From: Parafrankia elaeagni
GTDB taxonomy: Bacteria > Actinomycetota > Actinomycetes > Frankiales > Frankiaceae
Assembly: GCF_000374165.1 (NCBI RefSeq)
Contig: NZ_KB893759.1
Location: 1-33,399 of the forward strand
Length of the DNA stretch: 33,399 nt
Direction: 5' to 3'
A program made the translations under genes and the position numbers. A model generated the notes under the pieces. The model had not been told where the DNA came from. It worked only from the letters and a program-made list of their open reading frames with translations, and searched no databases. Positions 7,758-15,178 of the stretch are shown here, one piece after another (position 1 is the first letter of the stretch; each line of letters starts with the position of its first letter).

Positions 7758-8173
7758 CCCGCCTCCATCCCCCTCACCCCGGACCGCGCGGAACTCGGCT
7801 CACAGCACGACACCACGCCCCGGGAACAGGCGTCCGCGTCCTGCCGGTGCGGCGCCCGATGGCCCCTCACCGCCGCGCCGGGGTCGCGCACTGCGCCGGA
7901 TGCCACCTCACGTTCACCTCGACCCACTCGTTCGACCAGCACCGCACCGGCCACTCCGACCACCGCCGGTGCCTCACCCACGACGAGCTCACCGCCGCCG
8001 GATGGTCCGCCAACGAGTACGACCGCTGGCGGATCCCCTGGACCCGGACGCCGCCGCCCGCCTCACCGGCCTTCCGGAACCCGCCGACCGACCGAACACC
8101 TCGACCCCATGAGTCGAACACCCGGTCGACCAGAACGACCCGCCCTCGGGTTGCGCCGCCCGGGATGACGTAG
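7754..8173 (+). CDS. FDXHR-type putative zinc-binding protein
   Basis: A 139-residue protein with a central Cys/His module: HCAGCHLTF, then FDQHRTGH, then RRCLT (residues about 46-75). This matches the FDXHR putative zinc-binding family, named after its F-D-x-H-R core, common in actinobacterial phages and integrative elements. The N-terminal 40 residues and the Pro/Thr/Arg-rich C-terminal 50 look low-complexity and may be poorly conserved. The start overlaps the DUF6011 stop, so the three small genes are translated as a chain. Function is unknown; DNA or RNA binding is plausible. Confidence 0.7.
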   Translation: MTRLHPPHPGPRGTRLTARHHAPGTGVRVLPVRRPMAPHRRAGVAHCAGCHLTFTSTHSFDQHRTGHSDHRRCLTHDELTAAGWSANEYDRWRIPWTRTPPPASPAFRNPPTDRTPRPHESNTRSTRTTRPRVAPPGMT

Positions 8174-8187
8174 GAGGTGAAACACCC

Positions 8188-8832
8188 ATGGACCACATGC
8201 CCCCCACCCCCCGGCCCCGCGGCGGCCCCATCCCGCACCTGCGCCGCCAGACCCCGGACATCGTGAAGCTCGACGAGGGCGACGCCGTCATCCGCGCGAT
8301 GCTCCGCGGCCTGTCGCTACGTGCCGCCGCCGGCGCACTGGGCCTGTCCACCACCACCGCATGGCGCCGGTACTGGCTGGTCATGGACTGGACATTGCCC
8401 GCCCGTGAAGGCCGTCCCCGCGGGCCCATCCCGCCGCAGCGCGGAACCCGGGCCTGCCCGTCCAGCCGCCCGTGGCTGCCAACCCTTGACACCCCACCCC
8501 TGAGAAAGCCGGTGGTCGACCGGGCCGGCGGCCTGGACGTCGTCCGCTACCCCGACGGCCGGCGCCGCATCGTCTGGACCACGGGAGCGATCGCCCGGCG
8601 CATGGGCCTGTCCCGGGAACGGGTCCGCCAGCTCACCCACACCGACGGGTGGCCGGCCCCGGTGGGCAAGGTCGGGTCGGCCCGCTGCTGGGATGCCGAC
8701 GACATCGACGAGTGGATCGACCAGCATCGGCCCGACCTCGTCGACGGACCCATCGACCAACTGCATCACGCCCGACCCATCGATCAACCGGTTGATGAAA
8801 CGGCACAGCCCGTCGAACGGGCGACCCCATGA
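8188..8832 (+). CDS. DNA-binding protein with two predicted HTH segments
   Basis: A 214-residue protein with a near-ideal ribosome site (AGGAGGTG about nine bases before ATG 8188). The first HTH is at about residues 35-65 (GLSLRAAAGALGLSTTTAWRR) and resembles resolvase-type HTH segments. A second winged HTH is at about 128-180 (TGAIARRMGLSRERVRQLT, then GSARCWDADDIDEWI), the excisionase/AlpA layout. The C-terminus contains the short repeated idea PIDQLHH/PIDQPVD. It ends in an ATGA overlap with the next small ORF. It is probably an element regulator; the target is unknown. Confidence 0.7.
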   Translation: MDHMPPTPRPRGGPIPHLRRQTPDIVKLDEGDAVIRAMLRGLSLRAAAGALGLSTTTAWRRYWLVMDWTLPAREGRPRGPIPPQRGTRACPSSRPWLPTLDTPPLRKPVVDRAGGLDVVRYPDGRRRIVWTTGAIARRMGLSRERVRQLTHTDGWPAPVGKVGSARCWDADDIDEWIDQHRPDLVDGPIDQLHHARPIDQPVDETAQPVERATP

Positions 8833-9068
8833 GTCAGCCCGACCCCATGGACGCCCCGGCCGGGCCTGCCGGCGGCCGGACGGCGGCAGGGGCCATGAGT
8901 CAGGGCTACCCCATGGCCCCCAGCTCTGGACGGAACGGCACAACTGGACCCGCAAACCATCCTCGTTGGGGCGGGCAGTTCGATGCTCCTATGGATGTCA
9001 AGCAGCTGGGTGCCCGTTGGTGGCACATACGGATAGCGGGAACGAGGCCATGGCAGCAACACTCGTAG
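8829..9068 (+). CDS. Small hypothetical ORF bridging to the glycosyltransferase
   Basis: A 79-residue ORF overlapping the previous stop (ATGA) and overlapping the start of the glycosyltransferase by 19 bases. Composition is Gly/Pro/Ala-rich, with MSQPDPMD and MSQGYPM as an internal near-repeat. No domain is recognised. The gene junctions favour translation, but the sequence could equally be a leader region, so confidence is low. Confidence 0.35.
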   Translation: MSQPDPMDAPAGPAGGRTAAGAMSQGYPMAPSSGRNGTTGPANHPRWGGQFDAPMDVKQLGARWWHIRIAGTRPWQQHS

Positions 9069-9895
9069 AAGCCTGCATTGTTAACCACAACAGTTCCGAG
9101 TTCACCGAGCTCGCGCTGCGCACCCTGGCCGCGACGCACGACAGCCGCATCAAGGGCGGGGAACTGCGGATCACCGTTCTCGACAACCACTCCACCGACG
9201 ACGGGCTCGCTGATCTCCGGGCCGCGGCACAGGATCTCGCCGTGGCGTGGGAACTCTCACCGTGGCCGGCGGCCGAGTCGGCGGTCAACAGCCACGGTGA
9301 TGTCCTGCGTGCCTTCGTGCTGGCACACGAGGACGCATCGCACCTGTGGTTCCTGGACTGCGACGTGACCTTCACCCAGCCTGACTGCCTGGGCGTCATG
9401 CTCGCCGACCTGGCCGCGGAACCGGACCTGTGGGCGGTCCAGGCCCGGTTTCACTGGCTCGAACAGCACCAGGGGGCGGGGGCCAGTCTCGACATCTGGG
9501 CGGGACGCCGTCACGAACTGTGGGCAAGTGTCGGACTACCACCGGCACGGTCGTTTCCCGGGGTGCACAAGCGGCGATGCCACCCGGCGTGCACCCTCGT
9601 TGCCAACACCCCGGTCTTCCGCCGAGTCGCCGACATCATCGGCCTGTCGGCCGGTTTGATCCTCAGCGTGGACGAGCGGTTCGCCGGCTTCGCTGACACG
9701 CTCGGCCCCGCCTCCCTCGCTCTGGAAACCCACGGGCTGCGCTATGCGCTTTCCGACGCCGTCGTCGGCCACCACCACGGCGTGACCTACCACGACCCCG
9801 CAAACCCCGTCGACGCCAAACGTGCCGAATGCCGACAGCGCCTCACGGCGCTGCGGGCAGGAAGCGACAGCAGAGGTCACCCGCCCGCCCGGTGA
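9050..9895 (+). CDS. Family 2-like glycosyltransferase
   Basis: A 281-residue GT-A fold glycosyltransferase. The N-terminal nucleotide-binding part reads ACIVNHNSSEFTELALRTL, then ITVLDNHSTDDG (residues 42-52), followed by FLDCDVTF with the metal-binding DxD at 103-105. A late VDERFAGF segment and a His-rich VVGHHHG may belong to the acceptor/catalytic side. It transfers a sugar from a nucleotide donor; the acceptor is unknown. No membrane segment is seen, so it is probably cytosolic. ATG 9050 is taken because family similarity starts there. It is followed by a long inverted repeat that looks like a terminator. A lone sugar transferase inside an integrative element suggests surface modification or DNA/protein glycosylation cargo, which is inference. 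Confidence 0.75.
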   Translation: MAATLVEACIVNHNSSEFTELALRTLAATHDSRIKGGELRITVLDNHSTDDGLADLRAAAQDLAVAWELSPWPAAESAVNSHGDVLRAFVLAHEDASHLWFLDCDVTFTQPDCLGVMLADLAAEPDLWAVQARFHWLEQHQGAGASLDIWAGRRHELWASVGLPPARSFPGVHKRRCHPACTLVANTPVFRRVADIIGLSAGLILSVDERFAGFADTLGPASLALETHGLRYALSDAVVGHHHGVTYHDPANPVDAKRAECRQRLTALRAGSDSRGHPPAR

Positions 9896-9904
9896 GTGCA
9901 CACA

Positions 9905-9979
9905 AGCCCCGCACCGACACGGCCGGCAGATCGATCGCAGGACACCACAGTCAGTCACGTGACGGGCCGGTGCGGGGCT
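9905..9979. terminator. Long inverted repeat between convergent genes
   Basis: AGCCCCGCACCG (9905-9916) is perfectly complementary to CGGTGCGGGGCT (9968-9979) across a 51-base loop containing smaller GGCC pairings. It sits between the glycosyltransferase and the opposing gene pair, so it probably acts as a two-way terminator. No T-run is seen, as is common in GC-rich actinobacteria. Confidence 0.5.
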
Positions 9980-9996
9980 CGCCTACATCCTCACTG

Positions 9997-10206
9997 TCAC
10001 GTCCCGGGCCAGCGGCCCATCGAGGCCGGCAGGTCTTTCTCCCAGACGAGCAGGTGGTCCAGGGCGTCACCCTCGCACGTCCGCGTCCACATCAGCCGCC
10101 CGTCGGCCGGAACCCGGTCCAGAATCGCTGCCAGCAGCGCGTCTCGAGAGATGCCCGCGGACAGCCGCAGGTCGATCACCCGGGCAGGCCCGATCACCGT
10201 CATCAT
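9997..10206 (-). CDS. Small hypothetical protein coupled to the HD hydrolase
   Basis: A 69-residue protein (MMTVIGPARVIDLRLSAGIS...) whose ATG overlaps the TGA of the HD gene, so the two are co-translated. It contains WTRTCEGDALDHLLVWEK and no membrane segment. No family is recognised. The coupling suggests it modulates or partners with the HD enzyme. Confidence 0.55.
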   Translation of the reverse strand: MMTVIGPARVIDLRLSAGISRDALLAAILDRVPADGRLMWTRTCEGDALDHLLVWEKDLPASMGRWPGT

Positions 10207-10901
10207 GCCGGGCGCGCGGCGTGGGGTCGGATCGTCGGCACGTGGGCTGCGAGTACGAGCGCTCGGCGGGCCTCTCGGAGCAGGCCGCCGAGCTCGTCGG
10301 CCAGGCCATCGGGGAGCTGGGGGCCGGTCGCCTTCAGGAAGGTGCGCAGGTACGGGACGAGCAGCAGGAACGGGCGCCGCGCCGCCCAGTAGGCGCGGAT
10401 GTCCGGCGCCTGGCGGGCGTTCCCGAGGACGTAGGTCAGGCTGATCACCTTGTCCGCGGCGAGCGCCGCCGCGATGTCCGGGCGCAGCTGGGACAGGCGG
10501 TGGACGGCGCCGTCAGGGTCGTGCCGGTGCTGCTCCATCGCGATGTGTTCGCCGTGGATCAGCCATAGGGCGATCAGCGTGTCGGTGCCGCAGCGGTCGC
10601 TGACCTCGGCGCCGAACTGTTCGGGGCCGGTGTAGTCGGGGACGTCGTGCAGCAGCACCGCAGCGACGAGCGCGGGAGGCGCGTCGGGTAGGTGCTGGCC
10701 GAGGAGGTCAGCGACGCGGACGGCGTGTGTGATCGCGGGTGCGCCGTCGATCTCGTGGCCGTCGCACCAGCGGCGCGCGATCGTGAGGGCCTCGACGACG
10801 ATCGGATGCCGCGGGGGCGCAAGGACGGACCTGCGGGTGGGATCCCGCCCTGGTTCGGTGGCTGGCAATGATGGGCTGGTGACGTCCGGCGACACTGACA
10901 T
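10203..10901 (-). CDS. HD-domain protein, RelA/SpoT-hydrolase-like
   Basis: A 232-residue protein with an HD-type metal site: HPIVVEAL start, His59 in PAITHAVRVAD, and the LLHDVPDY pair at 85-86. This layout matches the HD4 hydrolases of the SpoT/MESH1 group that remove pyrophosphate from (p)ppGpp, although single-domain relatives may use other nucleotides. No synthetase domain is present. ATG 10901 is supported by AGGGA six bases upstream. Its 5' end overlaps the start of the divergent gene by about 23 bases if that gene starts at 10879. The C-terminal part holds an Arg-rich helical stretch. The HD motif is clear; the ppGpp substrate is only inferred. Confidence 0.7.
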   Translation of the reverse strand: MSVSPDVTSPSLPATEPGRDPTRRSVLAPPRHPIVVEALTIARRWCDGHEIDGAPAITHAVRVADLLGQHLPDAPPALVAAVLLHDVPDYTGPEQFGAEVSDRCGTDTLIALWLIHGEHIAMEQHRHDPDGAVHRLSQLRPDIAAALAADKVISLTYVLGNARQAPDIRAYWAARRPFLLLVPYLRTFLKATGPQLPDGLADELGGLLREARRALVLAAHVPTIRPHAARPA

Positions 10902-11331
10902 TGATCGTCCCTGGGATGAGGATGCGCTGTGTGCGGTGTGCCCCGGGCAGGTGCACGACCGGGGCCGGTTCGACATTGCGGACGGGCCGGGCCCGGGCAG
11001 CAGGTACGACACCAGCCGCGGCTACCGGCGCGATCTGGCCACCGGGGTGCCGGTCTGCGTCCACCCCGAGAAGATCGGACACCCGCCCGGCCGGTACGCA
11101 TCCGCCGGCGAACGGTGGCCCGTGGAAGCGCCTGCGGGACCTGCCCCGGGCCCGATGCCGGCCGCGGCGGGGGAGCTCGCCGCGTGGATGACGGCGGTGG
11201 TCCGCCACGCCAGCGCGGGCACGGGGCAGGTCGATCAGGTGCTCGCCGACGCCGAGCGGGCCGCGGCGAACCGGTTCCCGGCGGAGGTGGTGGTGGAGGC
11301 GCTGCGGGCGGCGCTGGCCGCGGTCGGCTAG
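10879..11331 (+). CDS. Hypothetical protein, divergent to the HD gene
   Basis: A protein of about 150 residues beginning VTSGDTDIDRPWDEDALCAVC if GTG 10879 is the start; no strong ribosome site supports it, and GTG 10951 is another option. A short Cys pair (CAVC) and a later VCVHPEKIG could form a metal site with nearby His residues, but spacing is loose. The C-terminus is helical and Ala-rich (QVLADAERAAANRFP). Its TAG stop overlaps the stop of the opposing gene (11328-11331). Codon position bias favours this frame; the family is unknown. Confidence 0.5.
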   Translation: MTSGDTDIDRPWDEDALCAVCPGQVHDRGRFDIADGPGPGSRYDTSRGYRRDLATGVPVCVHPEKIGHPPGRYASAGERWPVEAPAGPAPGPMPAAAGELAAWMTAVVRHASAGTGQVDQVLADAERAAANRFPAEVVVEALRAALAAVG

Positions 11332-11960
11332 GAGCCCGTCGGGATGCTGTGGCCGAAGGTGAAGTAGTGGGCTCGGCCGCCCTGCTGCACGCCGATGGAC
11401 TCGTAGTGCTCGAACAGGACGCGCAGGCGGCGCTGGGTCTCCTGCTGGCCGATCCAGTACCGGCGGGGCATGACGCCCCAGTTCGCCGCGGCGTACACCT
11501 GGTCGGTGTAGCCGTCCGTGTCGTACTGGAACCGCTCGTTGTCGGTGCTGTGGATGAACACGACGTCCAGCTCGGTCTGTATCCGAGACAGGATCGTGAA
11601 CTGGGCAGTCAGCGCGTGGACCATCTCGTCGACGGGGGCGGACACGTCGAGCTCGGCGAGCCGCTCGTCTCCGGTCTGCTCGTACACCGCGGCCTTCATC
11701 GCCATGACCTTCAGTGCCTCGTCGAACAGGTGCTCGCCGTCTTGGTCGAGGTCCCATTCGGCGATGATCGGGTAGCCGGTGAAGGTCGCCCAGCAGTCGG
11801 GGTACTTCAGCGTGGACGCGCGGAGCCGGTCGAACTCGCCGCTGTCCCGGATCGCGTCGAAGATCTCGACCGCGCGCGGGGCGACCGCGAACGGGTCGGG
11901 CATGTCCTCCCGGCCGTCCGAGTCCTGCTCCAGGGTGGCGATGGCGGTGCTGGTGTCCAT
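11328..11960 (-). CDS. Hypothetical protein, distantly like GRDP/glycine-rich-domain proteins
   Basis: A 210-residue protein; ATG 11960 is chosen for its GGAGG four bases upstream. The middle reads VMAMKAAVYEQTGDE, then APVDEMVHAL, then ELDVVFIHSTDNERF. That order (helix, VDxxxH, ~20 residues, FIH) recalls bacterial proteins annotated as glycine-rich domain-containing, which carry VDxxWH...FIHH. The similarity is by eye and partial, since the usual Trp and second His are missing. The C-terminus has YAAANWGVMPRRYWIGQQ. It is probably cytosolic, and no role is proposed. Confidence 0.6.
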   Translation of the reverse strand: MDTSTAIATLEQDSDGREDMPDPFAVAPRAVEIFDAIRDSGEFDRLRASTLKYPDCWATFTGYPIIAEWDLDQDGEHLFDEALKVMAMKAAVYEQTGDERLAELDVSAPVDEMVHALTAQFTILSRIQTELDVVFIHSTDNERFQYDTDGYTDQVYAAANWGVMPRRYWIGQQETQRRLRVLFEHYESIGVQQGGRAHYFTFGHSIPTGS

Positions 11961-12167
11961 GGGAGCCTCCAGGCTCGACGAGGGGGTCGGGTCGTGCCCA
12001 CCGCGGGTCACGTAAATGGAGCGTTCCGTCTCACCTCCGCCGCCCCGGCGTCGCCGGTGTAGGCCGTGAGATAGGCGTGCACGTGAACTACTCGGCGAGC
12101 GCCTAGACCACGTGAGGGCCTATTCACACCCCGCACCAGCCCGGCTACTTTCAGGGCTGGAGGTGCC

Positions 12168-13430
12168 ATGCAGGACAACGCATTCGGGCGCGAACTTCGG
12201 CGCCGCCGGGAAGCAGCTGGCCTCAATCAGCGCCAGCTGGCAGAGGCCCTCTCGGCCCTTGCATGGGACGAGCTACGGGTGCGCGTCGGCGCCGATGGCA
12301 ACCTCGTCAGCAGGTGGGAACGAGGAACTGCCGCCCCGCGGCCGCCCTACCCGGACCTGCTTGCCCGCCTATTCCGAGCCACCCCTGAAGAGCTTGGTCT
12401 GCGGCCCGGCCTACCTCCGGGCGCCGACAGCAGGGCCGCCGGTGAACCGATCTTCGAACCGACGATGAAGATCCTCGACCGGATGCGCAGAGCCGGCTCC
12501 ACCAACGTCTCCGACAGCGTCCTCGACCAGCTGGAACGCATGACCAAGGACGCCGTTGGCGAGTACGAGCGGCTCGGCCCGCTGGTGCTGGTGCCGCGGC
12601 TGGTGAAGAAACGGGAATGGGTCGACGGGCTGTGTGACGGACGCCAGACCCTCCGCCAGCGTGCCCGCCTGTACGGGGTCGCTGCCCGCCTGTCTGGCCT
12701 GCTCGGCTCGCTGGCCGTCGACCGCGGCGACATGGCCGCCGCGCGGGCGTACTGCGACGAGGCATTCCAACTCGCCGACCTCGTCGAAGATGACAACCTG
12801 CGCGCGTGGGTGCGCGGCACACAGGCCCTCGCCGAGTACTACGCCGGCGAGTACCGCACCTGCCTCGACCTAGCCGTCGACGGGCTGGAGTACGGCCGTG
12901 GAGGGCCACAGGAAGCCCGGCTCCTCGTCCAGGGCCAGGCACGGGCCGCCGGCCGGCTCGGTGACACCCGCACGGTCCTGGCCGCCGTCGACCGGGCGCG
13001 GGAGCTGGCCGCCGACTACCCGCCCGGCGCTGTGAGCCCCTGCCTGGCGCTGGACGGCTACTGCTCGGCCCGCATCGACGGGAACGCGGCCACCGCGCTG
13101 CTGTCGGCCGGTGATGTGGAGGGCTCCCGCCGGTTCGCGTTCTCCGCGCTCGCCCGGTTCGACGCCGCGGGAATGGCCGGGCCGCGGTCCCTGACCCGGA
13201 TCGACATCGCCATGACGTTCCTGTCCGCCGGCGAGCCGGACCGGGCCGCCGAGCTCGTCGGACAGGCCCTCACCATCTCCGCGGCACGGCCCATCGCCAC
13301 CGTGGCGGTGCGCACCGGCCAGTTTCTCGAGGAGGGCCGCCGGTACCTGCCCGCCGCGTCGATGCGCGGCCTGGTCGAGTTGGCCGCCGACTGGGAGAAC
13401 CCGCCCCGCCCGGCCCTTGCCCGGAGCTAG
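12168..13430 (+). CDS. XRE-family regulator with TPR-like C-terminal region
   Basis: A 420-residue protein with a GGAGG ribosome site four bases before the ATG. The N-terminal HTH is at about residues 5-72 (FGRELRRRREAAGLNQRQLAEAL, then NLVSRWERGTAAPRPPY), with an insert between recognition helices. The long C-terminal part consists of helix pairs rich in Ala/Leu/Arg (such as AARAYCDEAFQLADL and GEPDRAAELVGQAL), typical of TPR-bearing XRE regulators of actinobacteria that sense peptides or partner proteins. The 2H phosphoesterase gene follows directly after the stop, forming an operon. The ligand and targets are unknown. Confidence 0.8.
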   Translation: MQDNAFGRELRRRREAAGLNQRQLAEALSALAWDELRVRVGADGNLVSRWERGTAAPRPPYPDLLARLFRATPEELGLRPGLPPGADSRAAGEPIFEPTMKILDRMRRAGSTNVSDSVLDQLERMTKDAVGEYERLGPLVLVPRLVKKREWVDGLCDGRQTLRQRARLYGVAARLSGLLGSLAVDRGDMAAARAYCDEAFQLADLVEDDNLRAWVRGTQALAEYYAGEYRTCLDLAVDGLEYGRGGPQEARLLVQGQARAAGRLGDTRTVLAAVDRARELAADYPPGAVSPCLALDGYCSARIDGNAATALLSAGDVEGSRRFAFSALARFDAAGMAGPRSLTRIDIAMTFLSAGEPDRAAELVGQALTISAARPIATVAVRTGQFLEEGRRYLPAASMRGLVELAADWENPPRPALARS

Positions 13431-13431
13431 C

Positions 13432-14115
13432 GTGCCGCCCATGGCCACACCTGAGCAGGAACATGTCGCGGCGCGCCGTGAGGCGTTCGCCCGCCTGGAC
13501 CGGATGCGTGATCACTGGTGGTGGCGGCCGGGATGGCAGGTGGGCCGCTCCTTCTACACCTTCCACGTCACCTTCGATGACGCGCCGGAGGTCGCAGAGC
13601 TGGCCGGCTACTACCGGGCGGCGCTCGACCTGCCGACCCTCGACCCGGTGCCCGACGAGGGCCTGCACCTGACAATGCAGGGCATCGGCTTCGCCGACGA
13701 GGTCGCCGACGGCGATGTGAGCGCCATCGTGGAGGCGGCGCGGTCCCGCGTGGGCGACTTGGCGCCGTTCGACCTGGTGCTCGGCCCGGCGGACGCGGAC
13801 CCGGAGGCCGTCATGCTCCAGGTCGCGCCCTGGGCTCCGCTCGAGATCCTGCGGGCCGCGGTCCGATCGGCGATCGGTGATGTGTGGGGGGCCGCCCGGG
13901 TGCCGGAGCGAGCCGACGGGTTCACGCCCCACGTGTCGGTCGCCTACTCCGGCGCTGATGCCCCCACGGAGCCTCTCCGCCAGCTACTCGCCGGGGCCAA
14001 GCCGAGAACGGCGCGGACGAGGGTCACGGCGGTGGAGCTGATCGACCTGAACCGGGACGAGCAGGTGTACCGCTGGTCGACGGTCGCGGCGTTGCCTCTT
14101 GGCGTGGGCAGGTGA
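13432..14115 (+). CDS. 2H phosphoesterase / 2'-5' RNA ligase family protein
   Basis: A protein of about 227 residues with both 2H-superfamily catalytic motifs: HLT at about 79-81 (GLHLTMQG) and HVS at about 167-169 (TPHVSVAYS). Enzymes of this fold hydrolyse cyclic or 2'-5' phosphodiester bonds in RNA or nucleotides. GTG 13432 is taken as the start because GGAG lies five bases upstream and the preceding stop is only one base away; ATG 13441 is an alternative. Tight coupling to the XRE/TPR regulator suggests a regulated RNA-processing or nucleotide-signalling unit. Substrate not predictable. Confidence 0.8.
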   Translation: MPPMATPEQEHVAARREAFARLDRMRDHWWWRPGWQVGRSFYTFHVTFDDAPEVAELAGYYRAALDLPTLDPVPDEGLHLTMQGIGFADEVADGDVSAIVEAARSRVGDLAPFDLVLGPADADPEAVMLQVAPWAPLEILRAAVRSAIGDVWGAARVPERADGFTPHVSVAYSGADAPTEPLRQLLAGAKPRTARTRVTAVELIDLNRDEQVYRWSTVAALPLGVGR

Positions 14116-14202
14116 GCGAGACGACCAGGCCGATGATGCCGGCCGGCTGACCGGCGCAGGCCTGGGTGGCGAGACGGCGGTTGATGCTGCGGTCTGCAAC
14201 AT

Positions 14203-14277
14203 GACCTGGTTGTCCAACAACCTGGTCAAGAAAGGTCTGGCCGAAGAAGGTTGACCAGGTTGTTGGACAACCAGGTC
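14203..14277. repeat. Perfect 27-bp inverted repeat, likely regulator-binding site
   Basis: Arms at 14203-14229 and 14251-14277 are perfect complements with a 21-base spacer. Each arm contains two ACCTGGT half-sites around TTGTCCAACAA, itself nearly palindromic. The TGGTTGTCCAAC core resembles operator palindromes I associate with GntR-type regulators of actinomycete plasmids and integrative elements; that link is from memory and unverified. As RNA it would form a very stable hairpin. Confidence 0.75.
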
Positions 14278-14333
14278 AAGAAGACTCCGACTCAACGCGC
14301 GCCGGGCGCGCCGGGCGCGCTGGGACATGGGAC

Positions 14334-14372
14334 GGGGCCGGCGGATTGGGTGGTTCGACGCCCGCCGGCCCC
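14334..14372. terminator. GC-rich hairpin, putative terminator
   Basis: GGGGCCGGCGG (14334-14344) pairs perfectly with CCGCCGGCCCC (14362-14372) across a 17-base loop. It lies downstream of the 2H phosphoesterase gene. Confidence 0.5.
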
Positions 14373-14454
14373 TGCACATTCCAACCCCACAGAGGGATCA
14401 GCACACCCTATCGGCGCCGGTCCGGGGCATGGCGAGGCTAGGCCCCAACGACAG

Positions 14455-14493
14455 CCGCCGGACTCCGGAGAGGCTGTCTCGGGAGTCCGGCGG
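14455..14493. terminator. Second GC-rich hairpin, putative terminator
   Basis: CCGCCGGACTCC (14455-14466) pairs perfectly with GGAGTCCGGCGG (14482-14493) across a 15-base loop. With the hairpin at 14334-14372 it separates the convergent genes at 14115 and 14567. Confidence 0.5.
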
Positions 14494-14566
14494 GCGGGTG
14501 CCCTAGGTGCCTAGGGCGCAGGTCAGGGGCGGTTTCCGGCCCTAGGGGGCCCTAGACCTAGGTCGG

Positions 14567-14872
14567 TCAGGCCCTAGCGGCGACCGCCTCTCGGAGGGCA
14601 TCGCGGGTCACGCCGACAGCGTTGGTCGGCTTGCCGCGGATGCCGGGCGCCCACACCTGGTCGTCGACCTGGACGCCGGCCGCGCGTAGGTGCGCGCCGA
14701 GCTGCTGCGCCGCCCACGGTGCCGGACCGTCGGGGCCGTCGAGGGTGTACCGGCCGGGCCAGGTCTCGGCGAGCCGGGCCGCCAGAACGGCCAGGTGAAC
14801 CTTGTCGTCGCGGGCGACCTCGAGAGCGTGACCGAGCAGGACCACCGGGCCGTGGTCGTCGACCTCGACCAC
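14567..14872 (-). CDS. Small hypothetical protein, possibly the 3' part of a frameshifted gene
   Basis: A 101-residue ORF from GTG 14872 (MVEVDDHGPVVLLGHALEV...). The frame continues upstream to about 14984 with protein-like sequence (GAYVDAPAAERVADRARAL) but has no start codon before a stop. An ATG in a neighbouring frame sits just there (14990), so a one- or two-base indel may have split the N-terminus. The C-terminal QVWAPGIRGKPTNAVGV may be nucleic-acid binding. No family recognised. Confidence 0.45.
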   Translation of the reverse strand: MVEVDDHGPVVLLGHALEVARDDKVHLAVLAARLAETWPGRYTLDGPDGPAPWAAQQLGAHLRAAGVQVDDQVWAPGIRGKPTNAVGVTRDALREAVAARA

Positions 14873-15178
14873 CTCTCCGGCTGCCTGGCCGGACAGGGTG
14901 CCGGCCGCGGCCCGGAGTGCCCGTGCCCGGTCGGCGACCCGCTCGGCGGCGGGTGCGTCGACGTAGGCGCCGCGGGCGACGAGCGGTCATCCTCGACGCC
15001 GGTCAGTAGGCCGGACGTTGCCCTGGAAGAGTTCCTGGCCTAGGCCCTCGTCTGGACCGCGGTGACCCCGACCGCTACCAGCAGCAGAAAGGAGGGCATT
15101 CCGGACCCCGCCCAACCCGGACAGGTCAATCCGTGCGTTCCGTACCCAGCTCCTGGGTTACCCCGAGAGAGTCCATCC

